A stretch of 36,083 bases of DNA from Bacteroidales bacterium (lineage in GTDB: Bacteria > Bacteroidota > Bacteroidia > Bacteroidales > VadinHA17): contig PLLX01000117.1 of NCBI GenBank assembly GCA_003141415.1, positions 1 to 36,083 on the forward strand, read 5' to 3'. How positions within the stretch are numbered: position 1 is the stretch's first letter; every line of letters begins with the position of its first letter. Under the pieces are notes generated by a model. It saw only the letters and a list, made by a program, of their open reading frames with translations, made no database searches and was not told where the DNA came from. The position numbers and the translations under genes were made by a program. Shown piece after piece: positions 8,957 to 16,386 of this stretch.

Positions 8957-9465
8957 TTATCCTATCTTCAACATGAAAACAACCGAAAAGAAATCCATTG
9001 CCCAGTGTCCGATTATTAAAGGGAATAGCCTTCTGTATTTCAGGTAGACAAGCTGTATCGCTATTGTTAATGGAAAGAATGTTATTAACAGCCAGATGGC
9101 ATGCTTTACATTAATAAATGGTAAGAAACTATGTTGTAAGGCCTAGCCAAGCCCAACTCCAAGAACAGCGACCCATGTTTTCCCTGTAATAAGCCGGAGC
9201 CTTGGCAGAGCATATCCATTAAAGGTCAGTTCTTCAGTAGCGGACCAGATTACCCACCAGATAAGTCTGCTGTATAAAACTGCCCATAAACGTTTGAAGA
9301 TCGTTTCAATGCGATAAAGAGCAATATAACCAGTCCCTGCGAAATAATTGCCAGCGCCGGTCTGGCAAAAACCATAAGTACAGGACCATACCATTTTATC
9401 TGACCATTCTCAATTCGTTTTTTAATTTCAATCTGTGAGTTCAGAATAGGGCCGGTTTTTTCCAT
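8957..9465 (-). pseudogene. Decayed CPBP-family intramembrane protease
   Basis: Read on the minus strand, an ATG at 9465 begins MEKTGPILNSQIEIKKR and a membrane helix. Near 9290-9310 the frame must shift to continue into IWWVIWSATEELTFNGYALP, which holds the EE motif of CPBP (Abi, Rce1-like) proteases. In that second frame a TAG at 9143-9145 interrupts GLG-stop-ALQHSFLP, exactly where family members often have Trp, suggesting TGG to TAG. Beyond it the frame stays open through GHWAMDFFSV (the third metal motif) to a TAA at 8957. Two independent lesions argue for a real pseudogene rather than a single sequencing error. Confidence 0.8.
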
Positions 9466-9599
9466 AAGTGATTTTCTTTCAATTATAATTCTATTTAAAT
9501 GTAAATATATTTTACCGGTGAACCATCATAATCACATGATTTAGTATTGACTTAACATTAAATTAATATTCTTAAAACACAATTGTAACATCCTGATTG

Positions 9600-9607
9600 T
9601 ATTTTTG
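9600..9607 (+). promoter_or_regulatory. -7 promoter box (TATTTTTG) upstream of the 43-residue gene
   Basis: A full TAnnTTTG match 41 bp before the ATG at 9649. The best upstream TTG (9583-9585) is only 14 bp away, so the -33 element is uncertain. The box supports the idea that the short reading frame is transcribed. Confidence 0.35.
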
Positions 9608-9648
9608 CGGACACTGGAATAGTTAAGAAAATAATAAATTCAATACTT

Positions 9649-9780
9649 ATGAATAATAATGTTCAAAATATCACACAGGATAACAGGAACTCAAATGGAA
9701 ATGTATTAATTGAGATATCTCTGACAGTAGTCTTTGTATCAATTATTATTTTTTCTTTTCTGGTTCTGTTCGGTTCTTAA
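9649..9780 (+). CDS. Small single-pass membrane protein (43 aa)
   Basis: ATG at 9649 to TAA at 9778-9780. The first about 20 residues are polar and Asn-rich (MNNNVQNITQDNRNSNGNV), the rest one strongly hydrophobic helix (about residues 24-41), ending FGS. Polar head plus a single helix is typical of bacterial small membrane proteins. A -7-like box lies just upstream. No family is recognised, and the metallophosphoesterase begins 96 bp later, so co-transcription is possible. The short length means chance cannot be excluded, although an AT-rich random frame rarely gives such a clean polar/hydrophobic split. Confidence 0.45.
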   Translation: MNNNVQNITQDNRNSNGNVLIEISLTVVFVSIIIFSFLVLFGS

Positions 9781-9876
9781 ATAAGAAGATTACTTATGGT
9801 CTTAAATACATATATCAGTAATGGAGTTAGTCGGTATCTGATTATATTAAAGATTCAGCAATGACAATTAGGGATT

Positions 9877-10617
9877 ATGAATATTCTTGTATTATCTGAC
9901 TTGCATATTGACATATGCGATAATTTCGGAACATTTCAATGGGATGAGATGGACCTTATCATGCATATTGAAGGTATCAGAGATATGCACTCAATTGATA
10001 AGGTGATTCTCAATGGCGATGTATTTGAATTGATAAAATATTCCTGTGAAGACATTAAAAAAGCCAACCCTGTACTGATGAGATATTTCAGTGATAATGA
10101 TTTCATTTTTATCAGAGGGAATCATGACATAGTAAACGAACTTGCCCTGGATCATTTTGATATTACCAATTCCCAGGGCCAGACAATTCATATTGAACAT
10201 GGACATAACGCCGACTGGCTAAATGGTAACAGGCTGGGACGCGCAATCGGTAAATTTGCCTTAACGATGCTGAAAAAATTTTCTCATTCCAAATGGTTGA
10301 TGGATATTTATTTCAAAATAGTGGCCCTTGAAGATGAGATAAACCATATCCCTAAAAAATACAACACAATAAAATATCTTACCTATGCACTCAAACTTCT
10401 GAAAGATCATGATGTTGTTATTCTTGGCCATACGCATAAGCTTGAGTCGCACCACACCTACTACCTGAACAAGAAAAAACGGTATCTGAATAGCGGAGCC
10501 TGCTCACTGGGACGCTTTCAGTGTATTATTATGGATACTGAAACGCTGAAATATGAATTAATCAAAGAAAGCAAAGAATCAATAAAGAATTCGTATTTAA
10601 TGCGTTATGCTATCTAA
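9877..10617 (+). CDS. Calcineurin-like metallophosphoesterase
   Basis: 246 residues, soluble, with all five signature blocks: LSDLHID (Asp8, His10), LNGDVFE (Asp48), IRGNHD (Asn82, His83, Asp84), IEHGHNAD (His108) and VILGHTHKLE (His185, His187). These make the dinuclear metal centre of the superfamily. The layout, with HGH-x-AD and GHTH blocks, resembles UDP-2,3-diacylglucosamine hydrolase-like (LpxH/YbbF-related) and Ser/Thr phosphatase-like members, but the exact substrate is not assigned. No signal peptide; likely cytosolic. Start ATG at 9877; no strong ribosome binding site, as usual in this phylum. Confidence 0.85.
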   Translation: MNILVLSDLHIDICDNFGTFQWDEMDLIMHIEGIRDMHSIDKVILNGDVFELIKYSCEDIKKANPVLMRYFSDNDFIFIRGNHDIVNELALDHFDITNSQGQTIHIEHGHNADWLNGNRLGRAIGKFALTMLKKFSHSKWLMDIYFKIVALEDEINHIPKKYNTIKYLTYALKLLKDHDVVILGHTHKLESHHTYYLNKKKRYLNSGACSLGRFQCIIMDTETLKYELIKESKESIKNSYLMRYAI

Positions 10618-10635
10618 GGAAGATTTAGGGTATGC

Positions 10636-10688
10636 GGTATGAGGTGCCCGGTAAGCGGAAATCATCCCTAAACCGGGCACCACATACC
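10636..10688. terminator. Bidirectional hairpin between convergent genes
   Basis: Arms 10636-10651 and 10673-10688 are 16 bp each and match at 15 positions (GGTATGAGGTGCCCGG against CCGGGCACCACATACC), with a 21-base loop. It lies between the convergent metallophosphoesterase (ends 10617) and cupin (ends 10692) genes, where a shared terminator is expected. No T-run follows, so it may act by structure alone or be a repeat-derived hairpin. Confidence 0.5.
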
Positions 10689-10691
10689 ATT

Positions 10692-11024
10692 TTAGCTGTT
10701 CTTAATCATAGTAAGCACCATCTTAAATTTCTCAACAGCATTCACAGCATGAGTAATATTTGCAGGCATAATTATGCTCTGTCCTGCCTCGAGGAGGAAT
10801 GATTTTCCTCCAATTACTACCTCCCCCCTCCCATCAACTACTTGAATCATTGCATCAAAAGGTGCAGTATGCTCACTTAATGCTTCACCTTTAGCAAATG
10901 AAAAGAGCGAGATGTTTCCGGTCTGCTTCTTGAGAATAGTTTTGCTGACTATACCACCGTCTGAGTAATCAATTGATTCACTAAAACTGAAGACTTTTGA
11001 TTTTTCAAATTCATTTGAATCCAT
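10692..11024 (-). CDS. Single-domain cupin protein
   Basis: 110 residues from the ATG at 11024. A longer frame reaches 11105, but it would overlap the preceding MFS gene by about 70 bp and adds a basic, non-cupin stretch, so the shorter start (10 bp after the MFS stop) is preferred. Cupin_2 features: SEHTAPFDAMIQVVDGRGEV (motif 1 with His and a conserved G), LEAGQSIIMPANITHAV (motif 2, PxxxxH). Small cupins of this type are often sensors or enzymes with a bound metal, here possibly incomplete (only some metal ligands are evident). Its closeness to the MFS gene suggests a link to the same substrate. Confidence 0.82.
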   Translation of the reverse strand: MDSNEFEKSKVFSFSESIDYSDGGIVSKTILKKQTGNISLFSFAKGEALSEHTAPFDAMIQVVDGRGEVVIGGKSFLLEAGQSIIMPANITHAVNAVEKFKMVLTMIKNS

Positions 11025-11034
11025 GCAGGTATAT

Positions 11035-12711
11035 TTATTTTTTAATATTGGGTAACTCCAGCCCGTAACCTTTCTTTTTATCCTCTGCTTTAAGAAGGAA
11101 CGCAAATATCAAAGAAAGTACGCTCAGAGAAGTAAACATTACTAAATCGAAGAAATAATTATATCTCAGGTTCAACCTGGCCCTTTCAATTATTGGATAG
11201 ATTACCTCAGATGTTTTAATTTCTATATCCTTATCAAATTTTCCTTTATCTTCTGCCGGATTAATTCCAGTAAGAGCATTGGCAGTACTTGCCGAGATAC
11301 TGCTTTTCAGACTTCCCATATCAATTATTGAAATTGGAACTGCCTCATATGTTGTATTTTGTACCAACGAGTCAATAGTCCGGCTACAGGCTTTTTCAGC
11401 AAGCTGGGATATTTCTTTAAATGAAAGATTAAAAGATTTTACAGATAATACCTGTTTATAAGCGCTGGTTACTGCTTCTTTTACAGCAATTTTATCAGGT
11501 GTTACATCGGGATTTGTTGAATTAAGAATAATTCCCAACAAGAGTGGAATTATCCATAATCCAATATTTTGAATCCAGAAAATTACAGCATATGCTGTCC
11601 CCAACTGTTTTTCCGGAATAATTTTTGGAACAGATGGCCACATTGCAGCAGGAACTAATGAAAACCCTATTCCAAGAATAATTACTACAGCTGCCGCAAG
11701 CCACCATGCATTCAAAAATGGAATCGTCAGGACACTATGAACGAAAATCAAAATTAACGAACCAATAATCATGATTGTTGCGCCTTTCCCTTTTTTGTCA
11801 TAAACAGTACCAAATAAAGGTGTAAGGAAGATAGTTCCGAAAGGCAGCAATGCCGGAATTGACCCTGCAAGATTTGGGTTAACATGATATTTATTAATCA
11901 TCAAATCGGTTGCATAAAATAAAAACGGAAAAACTGCTGAATAAAACAAAACGCATAGGATAGCAATATACCAGAATCCTCTGTTTTTGATAATAAACAA
12001 AATATCCTTAAGCTCAAAAGCATCTTCTTTGGCATTTCCATTAACACTTTGGGCAATTGAAGCATCCAGCTTTTTATCCATGAATGTGTAAATTATAAAA
12101 GATGACAGGGCTATCAACATAAATACAAACGCCAGCAAAACAGGAGATGAGTAGGAATACGTTCTTGCCACTGGTAAGGCTATAAAAAGGGCAAGGGCTG
12201 TGCCAAGACGCGCTATAGACATCTGCATACCCATTGCCAAAGCCATTTCTCTTCCCTTAAACCATTTTACAATAGCCTTCGAGACGGTAATTCCCCCTGC
12301 CTCGGTTCCGACGCCAAATATTCCGAATCCGATTGCAGAAATTATTACCTGAGTTTTTATTCCAAAAATCATAGCTCCTTCAGGGAACACATGTCTGAGC
12401 GCCCAGTAATTAAGTCCTGTTCCAATTGCCATCATGGAGGTAGCAGCCAGACCAGTAAAACGTACTCCCATTTTATCGAGTATAATTCCACTGAAAATCA
12501 ACATGAATAAAAACACGTTAAACCATGTGTAAGAAGATGTATATATTCCGAAATCAGAGCTGTTCCATCCTAAAATACTTTCAAGCATCGGTTTAACAGG
12601 TGAAAGGGCATAATTAAAAAAGTATGCACCAAACATTGACATTGATACAAATACAAGCGCAGTCCATCTCGCCTTTTTTGAATCCCGTAAAGTATTGAGT
12701 ATTTGTTCCAT
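11035..12711 (-). CDS. MFS transporter with extra periplasmic domain
   Basis: 558 residues, twelve predicted helices. A motif-A-like loop (GIILDKMGVRFTG, residues 75-87) and conserved blocks such as FGTIFLTPLFGTVYDKKGKG (residues 291-310) identify a major facilitator, close to the OFA/nitrate-nitrite porter-like group. It is a paralogue of the next gene, with near-identical ends (TLRDSK-ARWTAL and LLKAEDKKKGYGLELPNIK). It differs by an insertion of about 100 residues (about 398-517) between helices 11 and 12, which should face the periplasm and is rich in S, T, K and E with no recognised fold. The cupin gene follows 10 bp downstream. Substrate unknown; organic anion or carboxylate is a guess. 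Confidence 0.85.
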   Translation of the reverse strand: MEQILNTLRDSKKARWTALVFVSMSMFGAYFFNYALSPVKPMLESILGWNSSDFGIYTSSYTWFNVFLFMLIFSGIILDKMGVRFTGLAATSMMAIGTGLNYWALRHVFPEGAMIFGIKTQVIISAIGFGIFGVGTEAGGITVSKAIVKWFKGREMALAMGMQMSIARLGTALALFIALPVARTYSYSSPVLLAFVFMLIALSSFIIYTFMDKKLDASIAQSVNGNAKEDAFELKDILFIIKNRGFWYIAILCVLFYSAVFPFLFYATDLMINKYHVNPNLAGSIPALLPFGTIFLTPLFGTVYDKKGKGATIMIIGSLILIFVHSVLTIPFLNAWWLAAAVVIILGIGFSLVPAAMWPSVPKIIPEKQLGTAYAVIFWIQNIGLWIIPLLLGIILNSTNPDVTPDKIAVKEAVTSAYKQVLSVKSFNLSFKEISQLAEKACSRTIDSLVQNTTYEAVPISIIDMGSLKSSISASTANALTGINPAEDKGKFDKDIEIKTSEVIYPIIERARLNLRYNYFFDLVMFTSLSVLSLIFAFLLKAEDKKKGYGLELPNIKK

Positions 12712-12744
12712 GATTATTGTTATAAATTATAGATTTTTGACCGG

Positions 12745-12774
12745 TAAATGTAATTAATATATTTTTTAAACAAA
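12745..12774 (-). promoter_or_regulatory. Core promoter of the longer MFS gene
   Basis: On the minus strand: TTTG, an 18-bp AT-only spacer, then TACATTTA, a near-perfect TAnnTTTG. The stretch 12747-12775 is identical at 27 of 29 positions to 14238-14266 upstream of the paralogous MFS gene. The predicted start gives a short leader of about 25-30 nt. Confidence 0.6.
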
Positions 12775-12824
12775 TTAATCAGTCAACTAATTCAGCAGAT
12801 TGGATATAAGGTACCGGATAAGAT

Positions 12825-14204
12825 TTATTGCTTAATATTCGGAAGTTCAAGGCCATATCCTTTCTTCTTGTCTTCAGCTTTAAGAAGAAATGCAAAAATA
12901 AGAGCCAATACGCCAAAAACAGTGAAGATCAGCATCGGTATTGTATAATTATAATTCGGAATGCTGACTCCATCCACTAACCTCGTTCCTGAAATACAGT
13001 ATTTATCAAGTACCCATCCTATCAGGGCAGGAACACCCATAAGTCCCCAGTTCTGAACCCAGAAAATCAATGCATAGGCCGAGCCTAATTGCCTCTCAGG
13101 AATTATCTTAGGAACGGATGGCCACATTGCAGAAGGAACAAGAGAGAATCCAATACCAAGAATAATGATCAAAGCAATTGCCACAGGTTTGAAATTGAGA
13201 AACGGCACCGAGAATAAAGCATGAACAAGAATTATAATAATTGCACCAATGACCATGAGTGTTGCACCCTTTCCTTTTCGGTCATAAAGACTACCGAATA
13301 ACGGAGTAAGAAGTATAGTACCAAAAGGCAATAAAGATGGAATAGTACCTGCCACAAGCGGATTCACTCCGAATTTATTAACCATAAGGTCGGAGGCATA
13401 CTTTAAGAATGGGAAAACGGCAGAATAAAACAGAACACAAAGGATGGCAATATACCACCAACCTTTGTTTTTTAATATAAACTTTAAATCAGCCAGTCTA
13501 AATGACTCTTCTTCAAGAGCACCGGATATTGCAGCCTCCTCGGCAACGGATTTATCCAACTTCTTATCCTGAATAGTGTACATAAAAAAAGAAATCATAC
13601 CGACACAAATCAATATGAGACCCAGAAATACAGGTTTTGCGACTCCTCCGAGCCAAACCGCAACCGGATAAGAAGCAAATAATGCCAGTGCGGTTCCAAG
13701 ACGTGCCGTGGCAAGCTGAAGACCCATGGCAAGCGCCATTTCTTTACCCTTGAACCATTTAACGATTATCTTGGAAACTACGATTCCTGCCACCTCGACA
13801 CCTACACCAAATACAGCATAACCTAATGCCGCTACAACCACCTGGGCTTTCATGCCAAGAAAATGCAACCCGTCGAGAGAATGAGTGGATATAGCCCAGT
13901 ACTTAACTGCGGTCCCCGCTACCATAATGATTGTTGACATATTTCCTGTGAACCGGACACCTTTTTTATCAAGAATAATTCCCCCCAGGATGAGCATTAA
14001 CAGGAAAACATTGAACCAGCCGTATGCACTTGTAAAGAATCCGTATTCAGTACTGTTCCAGAGAAGCTCTTTCTCCAGCATTGGCTTCAACGGGGCCATC
14101 ACATCAGCGATATAGTATCCGCAGAGCATCGTAAATGAAACTATGGTCAGGGCCGTCCAGCGTGCTGTTTTTGAATCACGAAGTGTATTTGTAATAGTTT
14201 CCAT
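12825..14204 (-). CDS. MFS transporter (paralogue of the neighbouring gene)
   Basis: 459 residues, the ordinary MFS length, twelve helices. It shares long blocks with the downstream gene: GWFNVFLLMLILGGIILDKK, IVKWFKGKEMALAMGLQ, WWYIAILCVLFYSAVFPFL, FGTILLTPLFGSLYDRKGKG and SLVPSAMWPSVPKIIPE. The pair therefore arose by tandem duplication. It lacks the long loop insertion before the last helix, having about 20 residues there. It has its own promoter copy, so the two may be expressed separately. Inner-membrane secondary transporter; substrate unknown. Confidence 0.87.
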   Translation of the reverse strand: METITNTLRDSKTARWTALTIVSFTMLCGYYIADVMAPLKPMLEKELLWNSTEYGFFTSAYGWFNVFLLMLILGGIILDKKGVRFTGNMSTIIMVAGTAVKYWAISTHSLDGLHFLGMKAQVVVAALGYAVFGVGVEVAGIVVSKIIVKWFKGKEMALAMGLQLATARLGTALALFASYPVAVWLGGVAKPVFLGLILICVGMISFFMYTIQDKKLDKSVAEEAAISGALEEESFRLADLKFILKNKGWWYIAILCVLFYSAVFPFLKYASDLMVNKFGVNPLVAGTIPSLLPFGTILLTPLFGSLYDRKGKGATLMVIGAIIIILVHALFSVPFLNFKPVAIALIIILGIGFSLVPSAMWPSVPKIIPERQLGSAYALIFWVQNWGLMGVPALIGWVLDKYCISGTRLVDGVSIPNYNYTIPMLIFTVFGVLALIFAFLLKAEDKKKGYGLELPNIKQ

Positions 14205-14235
14205 TATCAGATTCTTTGATTTAATTTAAAAGGGG

Positions 14236-14265
14236 TGAATGTAATTAATATATTTCTCAAACAAA
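14236..14265 (-). promoter_or_regulatory. Core promoter of the shorter MFS gene
   Basis: Minus strand: TTTG, an 18-bp spacer, then TACATTCA. It is the near-identical counterpart of the element at 12745-12774 (27 of 29 bases over 14238-14266), ending about 30 bp before the ATG. Flanking sequence is much less alike, which points to retention of the promoter itself. Confidence 0.6.
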
Positions 14266-14405
14266 TGAAAAAAAACTATTTCAGAACCATTTTATGCTAT
14301 AATTGTTAAGCTGTAATTAATATATAAAATGCTACATTAGTGAATTATGAAAAATTTCAGTTTATTTGCAATTTTCGATATTAAAATTTGAGAAAAAGAT
14401 ACATC

Positions 14406-14933
14406 ATGAAAAAATCTATTACACTTCTACTATTTGTACTACTTTCCTCTCTGGTCTTTTCGCAGCAAAATATAAAATGGTATACGATCGAAGAGGCTGA
14501 GAAACTCAATAAACTAGATCCGCGTCCTATTTTCATTGACACATACACAGATTGGTGTGGCTGGTGCAAGAAGATGGACCGTGAAACATTTACGAATTCA
14601 GTGATATCAGATATTCTTAATAATAAATACTATCCTGTAAAATTTAACGCTGAAGGATCTGAAAGTGTCACATTTTATGGTCAAACCTACATAAACGACG
14701 GTAAATCAGGAAAGGCTCATCAGTTTGCAGTCGCTCTTCTTCAGGGACAATTGTCCTATCCGACGGTCGTTTTTCTTATTCCCCAGAAAGATGGCCAGCT
14801 CAAGATTAAACAGGTTCCAGGTTTCAGGGAAGCAAAAGATATGGAAGTCTTGCTTAGCTTTTTTGCCGATAAAGTTTATGATACCCAATCCTTTGATGAT
14901 TATCAAAAGAGTTTCCAGGGGAAGGTGAAATAA
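14406..14933 (+). CDS. Exported thioredoxin-fold protein
   Basis: 175 residues from the ATG at 14406; an upstream non-ATG start at 14388 would spoil the signal peptide. Residues 1-20 are a signal peptide (MKKSITLLLFVLLSSLVFSQ, signal peptidase I-type end). Then a thioredoxin-like domain with FIDTYTDWCGWCKKMDRETF: the CGWC pair follows the W as in DsbD-gamma / Thioredoxin_7 (DUF255-like) proteins. YPTVVF supplies the cis-proline. It should be a periplasmic thiol-disulfide protein. Convergent with the DUF4831 lipoprotein gene; divergent from the MFS pair. Confidence 0.85.
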   Translation: MKKSITLLLFVLLSSLVFSQQNIKWYTIEEAEKLNKLDPRPIFIDTYTDWCGWCKKMDRETFTNSVISDILNNKYYPVKFNAEGSESVTFYGQTYINDGKSGKAHQFAVALLQGQLSYPTVVFLIPQKDGQLKIKQVPGFREAKDMEVLLSFFADKVYDTQSFDDYQKSFQGKVK

Positions 14934-15007
14934 AATTGGTTCCGGGTGCTCGGTTCCGGGTCGTTTAGCTTTGGAATAAATGACTAAAAACTTAATTAGG
15001 AACAATA

Positions 15008-16129
15008 TTACTTTCCTATAATATAGTTCGCCGGGAGTTGTATTACTTCTCCAAATTGATAGATCAGCTTTCTGGAATCGAACAGTTTTTCTGATCCGAG
15101 ACTTATTTTTAAATCTACAACGTCAGGAACCCTGTAAAATAATTTGTCATATTTTTTTGATCCGGCTTTTCCCTGAATCCTGTTAATGATTGAAAGATCT
15201 TTGGTTTTCTTTTCCGGGGTAAATTCTGCTGTTACGGGTTTTCCACTCTTGGTAGTGCCCATAACTGGGCCTGTCAGATCAGAGAATTGAAAAAGCGTTA
15301 CAGGTTTTCCTACCATTGATTTTTGAGGTATAAGCTGATAAGAGAATGTAAAAGATTCTCTCAACGTTTTACCTGTAAATAATTCTGTATAAGCCTTTTC
15401 AAGACGGTTAATTTCATTTATTGCAGCATCGTTTTGAGGAAAAACAGTCGCTTCACCGGTAAGAATAAGATGCTTCCCGTCTCTTAATTCCAATAGTCTC
15501 TTTGCTGCTTTTTCAGCCAGTTGATCAACTGTAAACTTTTTTTTCTTTTCAACTATATAAGGTATTCGGACGAAGGAGGAATCGACATTCAATCGTTTAT
15601 ATGCAGTGTCACGCTGCAACTGGAAATATTCATCTGAGCCTAAATCAAAGGAGTGAGACAATATGTTCCCCGATTCATTTACAGTGCCTTGTTTTTCACT
15701 TGAATAAAAAACCGCAGGATTCAGATCAAGAATAAGTCCTTCTTTTCTGAGAGCAAGAACATTTGTCTGGAATAGTGAGGTACTGGATATTACATAATAT
15801 TCAGAAGGATCTAACTCATCATGAGATTTGACAGTAATACTTTCAATGGACCATGATTCATTTTCATTCTTAATGACATCTGTAAGACCAAGCAGATCTT
15901 CAGCAAATTGTGCATAGGGACCGGGTTTTTCAATAGTTCTTTCCATGTCAACTACAACAGTAAATACTGTTCTTGGAAGACCATACACTATACTTCCATC
16001 CCTCAATGCGGAAGAATCAGAAAGCGGTAATATAACACTATTTGAATCAGCAAGTTTATTACTTGAAGCGCATGAATATATAAGTAATAATGTTATCAAT
16101 AATATGGATAGTCTGATGGTAGTTTTCAT
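15008..16129 (-). CDS. DUF4831-family lipoprotein
   Basis: 373 residues from the ATG at 16129 (a start at 16138 adds only three residues). The N-terminus is a lipoprotein signal: basic MKTTIR, hydrophobic core, LIYSC lipobox with Cys as the lipidated residue. The body matches the Bacteroidota family DUF4831: GIVYGLPRTVFTVVVD, then EKPGPYAQFAEDLLGL and the SWSIESITVKSHDELDPSEY stretch. Function unknown; it should be anchored in the envelope. Its promoter region is replaced by a heptad repeat array (16160-16201). Confidence 0.82.
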   Translation of the reverse strand: MKTTIRLSILLITLLLIYSCASSNKLADSNSVILPLSDSSALRDGSIVYGLPRTVFTVVVDMERTIEKPGPYAQFAEDLLGLTDVIKNENESWSIESITVKSHDELDPSEYYVISSTSLFQTNVLALRKEGLILDLNPAVFYSSEKQGTVNESGNILSHSFDLGSDEYFQLQRDTAYKRLNVDSSFVRIPYIVEKKKKFTVDQLAEKAAKRLLELRDGKHLILTGEATVFPQNDAAINEINRLEKAYTELFTGKTLRESFTFSYQLIPQKSMVGKPVTLFQFSDLTGPVMGTTKSGKPVTAEFTPEKKTKDLSIINRIQGKAGSKKYDKLFYRVPDVVDLKISLGSEKLFDSRKLIYQFGEVIQLPANYIIGK

Positions 16130-16159
16130 ATAGATCATTTTTTTGTTTAAAATTAAAAG

Positions 16160-16201
16160 TTACTCGTTAATCGTTACTTGTTGGTCGTTACTCGTTTCCT
16201 G
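16160..16201 (-). repeat. 7-bp tandem array upstream of DUF4831 gene
   Basis: Six degenerate 7-bp units; minus-strand forms include CGAGTAA (twice), CGATTAA, CAAGTAA and CGACCAA. The unit is the same as that of the array before thrC (CRAGNAA), in the same orientation relative to the following gene, whose ATG is about 30 bp away. Confidence 0.7.
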
Positions 16202-16323
16202 CTAATCACTCCCTACTTTTGCCTTTTTTACCCCCCACCCCCCAAGAGGGGCTTTGTCCACTTGGTTTTTCTCTGTGTCCCTCTGTGACAGTTTCTATTT
16301 CGGCTTTTTCTTTTGTCTTTTCC

Positions 16324-16386
16324 CTTTAACATTTTGACTTTTTACTTTTTACTTTTTGCTTTTATCTTTAACCTTTATCCCTTATC
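16324..16386 (-). repeat. 7-bp tandem array running into the nnr stop codon
   Basis: Nine degenerate 7-bp units, plus-strand forms CTTTTTA, CTTTTTG, CTTTTAT, CTTTAAC, CTTTATC. The array crosses the nnr stop (16368-16370), so the last residues of Nnr (about NKIRDKG) are encoded in repeat units. Between this array and the next (16202-16323) lies low-complexity sequence with a C-rich block (ACCCCCCACCCCCCAAGAGGGG). Confidence 0.65.

Larger units (their letters stand above)
8878..9876. other. Low-gene-density kilobase
   Basis: About 1 kb between the GT39 gene and the metallophosphoesterase. It holds the CPBP pseudogene (8957-9465) and a 43-residue membrane peptide gene (9649-9780); the remaining stretches (8878-8956, 9466-9599, 9781-9876) show nothing recognisable. 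The presence of a decayed gene suggests a region free to drift. Confidence 0.6.

Noticed and set aside
11025-11105. Longer start for the cupin gene
   Set aside because: It would overlap the MFS coding end and adds a basic segment with no cupin character; the ATG at 11024 sits 10 bp after the MFS stop.
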